From assembly GCA_035541995.1 (NCBI GenBank), contig DATKMG010000587.1:1-19375 (forward strand): a stretch of 19,375 nucleotides of DNA. The letters run 5' to 3'. A program made the translations under genes and the position numbers. The notes beneath the pieces were generated by a model. It did not search any database. It was not told the origin of the DNA and saw only the letters and a list, made by a program, of their open reading frames with translations. The stretch comes from DATKMG01 sp035541995. GTDB lineage: Bacteria > Acidobacteriota > Terriglobia > Versatilivoradales > Versatilivoraceae. This document shows, in pieces, positions 15,539 through 19,375 of this stretch; position 1 is the first letter of the stretch, and each line of letters starts with the position of its first letter.

Positions 15539-16885
15539 ATGGAGAACTTGGCTCCAAGCAACAAGCAAACTACGTTTACCCAGTGGCTGGAAGAAGTTAG
15601 TCGTACGCGGAAGACCAGCTACGTCTTCGAACTGGAAATGTGGATCAAATGCTTTGACCGCTTTTTCAGGCCGCGTAACCAGCCCATTCAACTTGGGGAA
15701 GAGAACGTTTTCCTGATTAAGGACTTTAGAGAAGAGCTTGCTATCGTGCGAGATGTCACTCTGCGGATGAGTTATCTGGCCAACGAAATCATGAGCAAGG
15801 AACGCTCCCGACTGCTGCAATTTGACCGTTACATTCACAACACCTTACGGCGCGATTACGTCATGGACGAGTTCCTGAACCGGCTCTTGGAACAGCCAAC
15901 CCCCGATGATTCCTTGGCGCTGCTCTTGGATTCCCTGGCGGACCTCCGAACTTTGATTGATGACATGGTCCGTTTGCCGGAGGTGACCTTCCAGACCTTC
16001 ACGGCCATTGGGAAGCTCATCAATCGGGAGATTAAGCAATGCCGGTACATTGACATGCTTGTCGCCTACAAGTTCAAAGTCCAGTATGACCGGGTTGATA
16101 ACCCAGCCATTGCCGCGCTTATCAAACGCGTTCCGGACGAGACTCTCCGTCAGGATTTGGCGAAGATTTTTCTCGAACTTTTCCGCCTGCTGAGGTATCT
16201 CGATTTCATTGAAAAAGACTTGGAAAACGACCGACCGCTGAAAAACTCTCTCCTTGTTTTCTCGCTCATCAACTCAGAGGTGCGCATCCTGTTTGACTTC
16301 ATTGAGGTCCGAATCTGTAAGAATCCGAACATTAGTCCTCGCATCCTTGAAACTCTGGACAGCGCAGTTTTTGCTCTCAGCCAGGAAATGAAGAAGGTCT
16401 TTAGCCATGAACTAGTCGGCTTGGTCTATTTGCGCCAGGCTCCCCCCATTTACGCCAAAGTGGAAAACAGTCATGGAATGCTCAGGAACGCCCTGCAACA
16501 GACCATCGTGCACATCTCGAATGCTTTTGACAGTGAGTTTGATGCTAAGAGTCTCTTCACCAGTTATACGACCCGTCTGGAAGAGTCGCGGAAGTTGCTC
16601 AACGAAATTGGCTCCCTGGTCGATGTGATCTCCGAGGTTGAACCGGTGGCAGAACTGGAAAAACTCTTGCCGCTGGCCAAAGTATTTGATGAATTTCGTG
16701 AGAGCACCCTGAAATTACTCATGTACAAAGATTGGGAGGAGTACGAGAACTTCGTCGAGGAAGTAACTGGTTCGAAGAGTGTGGAAGGACTAAAATTCGC
16801 ACTCCACCGATTCCGAATCTATCTCGAGGCCCTCACAGGAGAAGTGAGGAAGCGGTCCGTACTGCAGACGGCCGCAACTGTGTGA
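15539..16885 (+). CDS. Largely helical cytosolic protein of unknown function
   Basis: A 448-residue protein I do not recognise. It has no signal peptide, no membrane segment, no cysteine pairs and no nucleotide-binding or catalytic motif. Composition and spacing of hydrophobic residues suggest almost entirely alpha-helical structure (for example LDSLADLRTLIDDMV, LAKIFLELFRLLRYLDFIEK and ISEVEPVAELEKLLPLAKV), as in scaffold or adaptor proteins. The long, stop-free frame and normal amino-acid composition make it a real gene. The start is uncertain: ATG 15539 has no good ribosome binding site, and TTG 15521 has AAGGA only two bases before it. It follows the acyltransferase on the same strand by 141 bases and ends three bases before the convergent aroA. 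Confidence 0.75.
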   Translation: MENLAPSNKQTTFTQWLEEVSRTRKTSYVFELEMWIKCFDRFFRPRNQPIQLGEENVFLIKDFREELAIVRDVTLRMSYLANEIMSKERSRLLQFDRYIHNTLRRDYVMDEFLNRLLEQPTPDDSLALLLDSLADLRTLIDDMVRLPEVTFQTFTAIGKLINREIKQCRYIDMLVAYKFKVQYDRVDNPAIAALIKRVPDETLRQDLAKIFLELFRLLRYLDFIEKDLENDRPLKNSLLVFSLINSEVRILFDFIEVRICKNPNISPRILETLDSAVFALSQEMKKVFSHELVGLVYLRQAPPIYAKVENSHGMLRNALQQTIVHISNAFDSEFDAKSLFTSYTTRLEESRKLLNEIGSLVDVISEVEPVAELEKLLPLAKVFDEFRESTLKLLMYKDWEEYENFVEEVTGSKSVEGLKFALHRFRIYLEALTGEVRKRSVLQTAATV

Positions 16886-16888
16886 CTC

Positions 16889-18175
16889 TCAACGCAAAAC
16901 TAGATTCTCCAAACTCTCAAAGAAACCTGGAAAGGAAACCCCTGCGCATTCCGAGTCCTCTATGACAGTTCCTCCCCGGGCGATCAAGCCGGCCACCGCA
17001 AATGCCATAGCGATTCGGTGGTCGCCGTGGGTGTTTATTCGGCTTCCATGTAGGTTTTGGCGACCGGCAACCCGCAAGCCGTCCTCATACTCCTCAATCG
17101 AAGCCCCCATGGACCGAAGGTTTTCTACGATACTCTGAATACGGTCACTCTCTTTGACCCGCAGTTCAGCAGCATCTCGAATTTCTATTCCCTCCCAAGT
17201 TTGTGTGGCCAGAACCGCGAGGATGGGAATCTCATCAATGAGTTGCGGAACTTGTGACCCGGCTATTCGTCCCCCTTTAATTTCGGAACCTTTGATTCGA
17301 ATGGTCCCTGTAGTTTCTCCACCCTGAACGGTGCTGTCCAGAATTTTAATCTCAGCCCCCGCTTCCTGTAACCAACTGATGAAAGCACTGCGACCGGGAT
17401 TCAACCCGACGTCCTCGATAGTCAACTCTGATCCCTGCAAGATCGTGGCTGCCACAACAAAAAAGGCCGAAGATGAGATATCGCCAGGAACGCTGGATCG
17501 AACTCCCTTGAGCCTCGGTCTTCCGGTAATGGCTATCCGTTGTTCTGTGCAAGTGACGTCCGCTCCAAAGGTCTGAAGCGCCAATTCTGTGTGGTTGCGC
17601 GTAGGGGTGTGTTCTGTCACTTCGGTTGTGCCGTCAGCGTAGAGTCCTGCCAGCAAGACCGCCGATTTTACCTGAGCGCTGGCAACCGGGAGGGTGTATC
17701 GAATCGGCCTGAGTTTGTCGCCGCGAATTGTGAGTGGCGGGAAATTTCCCTCACGCGCCTCAATTTGTGCTCCCATCTCAGATAGCGGAACGATAATGCG
17801 TTTCATTGGTCTTTGCTCGAGAGAAGCATCCCCGCTAATTCGAGTCAGGAATGTCTGACCGGCCAGGATTCCGGAAAGCATACGGATCGTCGATCCGGAA
17901 TTCCCGGCATCGAGGGTCTCTCTTGAAGGTGAGAGGCCGTGGAGTCCTCTTCCATTGACCAGCACTCGGTTTGGGCCGGTAATCTCCACAGCCACGCCCA
18001 AACCCCGAAGACAAGTCAGAGTGCTGAAACAGTCCTGGCTAGTGGCAAAATTATCAATTATCGTCTGACCACTGGCTATAGCTCCCAGCATCGCCAAACG
18101 ATGTGAGATGGACTTGTCACCGGGAAGCCGGATTCGTCCAGAGATTCTTTGGGCAGGTTGAATGGTGACCTTCAT
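16889..18175 (-). CDS. aroA: 3-phosphoshikimate 1-carboxyvinyltransferase (EPSP synthase)
   Basis: A 428-residue EPSP synthase, sixth step of the shikimate pathway, joining shikimate-3-phosphate and phosphoenolpyruvate. Motifs: LPGDKSISHR (Lys21, Ser22, Arg26), GNSGSTIR (91-98), QRPM (Arg122), SAQVKSA (166-172), PTRNHTE (191-197), IDEIP with Asp314, RVKESDRI (339-346) and GDHRIAMAF (384-392). GDKS, SAQVK and RNHTE match what I know as class II EPSPS motifs, the class that includes glyphosate-tolerant enzymes. I chose ATG 18175 because the protein there begins at the conserved KVTIQPAQ; the frame is open to 18352, but the extra 59 residues look unrelated. There is no clear ribosome binding site, and a TATAGT 16 bases upstream would give an almost leaderless mRNA. 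Confidence 0.95.
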   Translation of the reverse strand: MKVTIQPAQRISGRIRLPGDKSISHRLAMLGAIASGQTIIDNFATSQDCFSTLTCLRGLGVAVEITGPNRVLVNGRGLHGLSPSRETLDAGNSGSTIRMLSGILAGQTFLTRISGDASLEQRPMKRIIVPLSEMGAQIEAREGNFPPLTIRGDKLRPIRYTLPVASAQVKSAVLLAGLYADGTTEVTEHTPTRNHTELALQTFGADVTCTEQRIAITGRPRLKGVRSSVPGDISSSAFFVVAATILQGSELTIEDVGLNPGRSAFISWLQEAGAEIKILDSTVQGGETTGTIRIKGSEIKGGRIAGSQVPQLIDEIPILAVLATQTWEGIEIRDAAELRVKESDRIQSIVENLRSMGASIEEYEDGLRVAGRQNLHGSRINTHGDHRIAMAFAVAGLIARGGTVIEDSECAGVSFPGFFESLENLVLR

Positions 18176-18463
18176 GGCCGCTAGATTTACTATAAAACCT
18201 TCGGGGATAAAAGCGAATAGTGCAAGGCCCACCGGGAAGACCTGATTAGATGGGATGACCAACCAGTGCCCTTTTTTTGGCATGAAGATCAGACACCAAG
18301 CTCGATCTTTCCTGTTCACTTGGGTATGATGATATACGATTGGAAGTGCCAATCCTGTGTGCTTGGTTCGTAAATTGACCGCCGGCTACTGAGGACCAAC
18401 TGGTAAAGTGTGGTGAGTTCCGACTGAGCCCGCCTACTCACCCGAAGGACGTTTTGATTCGCC
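18176..18463. other. Divergent intergenic region between aroA and the GlnD-like gene
   Basis: 288 bp, assuming aroA starts at 18175. It should hold both promoters. On the aroA strand TATAGT lies 16 bases before the ATG with a poor -35 (TTCGCT, 17 bases further). On the plus strand no good promoter is visible. Confidence 0.35.
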
Positions 18464-19375
18464 ATGGGTGTCGACATTCCGATCGATGATTTCCGCAGAA
18501 CCTATAAAAGGGGAATGTACCAGCTTCGAATTCGTCACTGCAACAATGCGAGCAGTGATGTAGTGACCCGGCTTCGGTCAGTCCTGATAGATGAATTGAT
18601 TCGGAATACAGCGGAATCTCTTTCCTATCAACCCTCGGACTTGGGTATTCAGCAAGGGCTGATTTCTTCCCAGCTAGCCTGGCTAGCTCTGGGTGAGTAT
18701 GGTTGGCAGGAGCTTTCCCCTTTTTCAGTGGTGGAACTGCTTCTGCTCGGAAAGAGCGGGAAGGGAATCGAGTGGGATGACTTTAGGGTACAGGTTCAAG
18801 ACTTAGTCCGGAAGATCGGAATTGAATGTCAAGTCCATGGGTTTTCGATTAAGGAATGCATCCAGAAAGCCCAAACCGACCTCTCATTTTGCTTGTCTAT
18901 CCTGTCCGCCAGGGCTTTGCTGGGGGATTTGTCGTTGTTCGATGGCCTTCAGCATCGGCTTCGAGCCACCCTGGTTAAGAATCAACTGATATTTCTCTAT
19001 GATTTGGAACGCCAAGTTCACGACCGCTATGAACGGTACGGTCAGAATGTCTACTTGCTCGAATCGGATATCGAGTCCGGCGCAGGCGGAATCGTGGATT
19101 TTCGAGCCTTTAGGGTCATGACGACTTTGCTAACGGGTCAACGCGGACCGGAACCGTTGGTGGCACGGGGCGAGATCAATGCAAAGGAATGGCAGCAGGC
19201 GAGCCGGGCCCACCTTCACTTGTTGAGAGTTCGGAATTCTCTTCACTTCCTGTCAAGCAGGCGCCATAGCCAGCTATCAACCCCCTACTTGGGGCCCTTG
19301 GCGCGGTCCCTGGAGTATCGGAAGACTCGCTATCTGAGCGCGGCTCAATATTTCTTACGTGACACTTTGAAGGCG
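18464..19375 (+). CDS. GlnD-like protein with degenerate nucleotidyltransferase site, cut by window edge
   Basis: The first 304 residues, open to the window end. The order of conserved blocks is that of GlnD, the PII uridylyltransferase/uridylyl-removing enzyme of nitrogen control. LALGEYGWQELSPFSVVE (74-91) corresponds to the nucleotidyltransferase P-loop region (usually GGYGRGEL...SDID). EWDDFRVQVQDLVRKIG matches the WD.GLKVGHSVRT region, LLESDIESGAGGIVDF matches the GGLRD block, and RVRNSLHFLSSRR matches the helical domain. The catalytic DxD aspartates are replaced by Val89 and Glu91, and GG is changed to GE, so uridylyl transfer is unlikely. The HD and ACT domains, if present, lie beyond the window. 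ATG 18464 is the only possible start after an in-frame TGA at 18455; GAAGGACG lies somewhat far upstream. Confidence 0.8.
   Translation, partial: MGVDIPIDDFRRTYKRGMYQLRIRHCNNASSDVVTRLRSVLIDELIRNTAESLSYQPSDLGIQQGLISSQLAWLALGEYGWQELSPFSVVELLLLGKSGKGIEWDDFRVQVQDLVRKIGIECQVHGFSIKECIQKAQTDLSFCLSILSARALLGDLSLFDGLQHRLRATLVKNQLIFLYDLERQVHDRYERYGQNVYLLESDIESGAGGIVDFRAFRVMTTLLTGQRGPEPLVARGEINAKEWQQASRAHLHLLRVRNSLHFLSSRRHSQLSTPYLGPLARSLEYRKTRYLSAAQYFLRDTLKA

Noticed and set aside
18176..18352. 59-residue N-terminal extension of EPSP synthase
   Set aside because: EPSP synthases begin close to the KVTIQPAQ segment; the extra residues resemble neither a transit nor a signal sequence.
1..19375. CRISPR arrays, rRNA, tRNA, intact transposases, phage genes
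   Set aside because: I scanned the intergenic regions for regular repeats, tRNA T-loop sequences, transposase motifs and terminal inverted repeats and found none I could support.

Overview
The window looks like a chromosomal segment of an Acidobacteriota bacterium or a close relative, with moderate GC (about 50-55% by eye). The assignment rests on gene content. The left-edge gene resembles a secreted protein family I associate with Acidobacteria. A long class II ribonucleotide reductase, a secreted deacetylase-type amidohydrolase and a class II-like EPSP synthase are also present. No species can be named from the sequence alone.

Layout. 1-2422 (minus strand): a nearly complete secreted protein cut by the left edge, then a secreted amidohydrolase with a perfect dyad just upstream of its ribosome binding site. 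2582-2877 (plus): a broken GNAT acetyltransferase with an internal deletion and frame change. 3086-6089 (minus): adenosylcobalamin-dependent ribonucleotide reductase (nrdJ), with a strong hairpin behind it and a pair of NrdR-box-like sites 31 bp apart in front. 6211-6780 (minus): a secreted SnoaL/NTF2-like protein. 7339-11193 (plus): a 1284-residue protein joining an FkbH-like HAD/GNAT module, an acyl carrier protein and a putative GT-A glycosyltransferase. 11534-12110 (plus): a peroxiredoxin with a good -35/-10 promoter. 12767-16885 (plus): etfB, etfA, a DUF374 acyltransferase overlapping etfA by 4 bp, and a conserved-looking helical protein of unknown function. 16889-18175 (minus): aroA, convergent with the unknown gene. 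18464-19375 (plus): the start of a GlnD-like protein, cut by the right edge, whose nucleotidyltransferase catalytic aspartates are replaced.

How the genes work together. Most are housekeeping genes in short, unrelated transcription units: deoxynucleotide supply, fatty-acid or amino-acid oxidation electron transfer, aromatic amino-acid synthesis, peroxide removal and lipid acylation. The clearest operon is etfB-etfA-acyltransferase, possibly including the unknown gene. Two proteins stand out. One is the FkbH-ACP-glycosyltransferase fusion, which looks like a self-contained device that charges a three-carbon unit on its own carrier and may pass it to, or combine it with, a sugar. The other is the GlnD-like protein with a dead-looking nucleotidyltransferase site. 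I see no CRISPR array, rRNA, tRNA, intact insertion sequence or phage genes.
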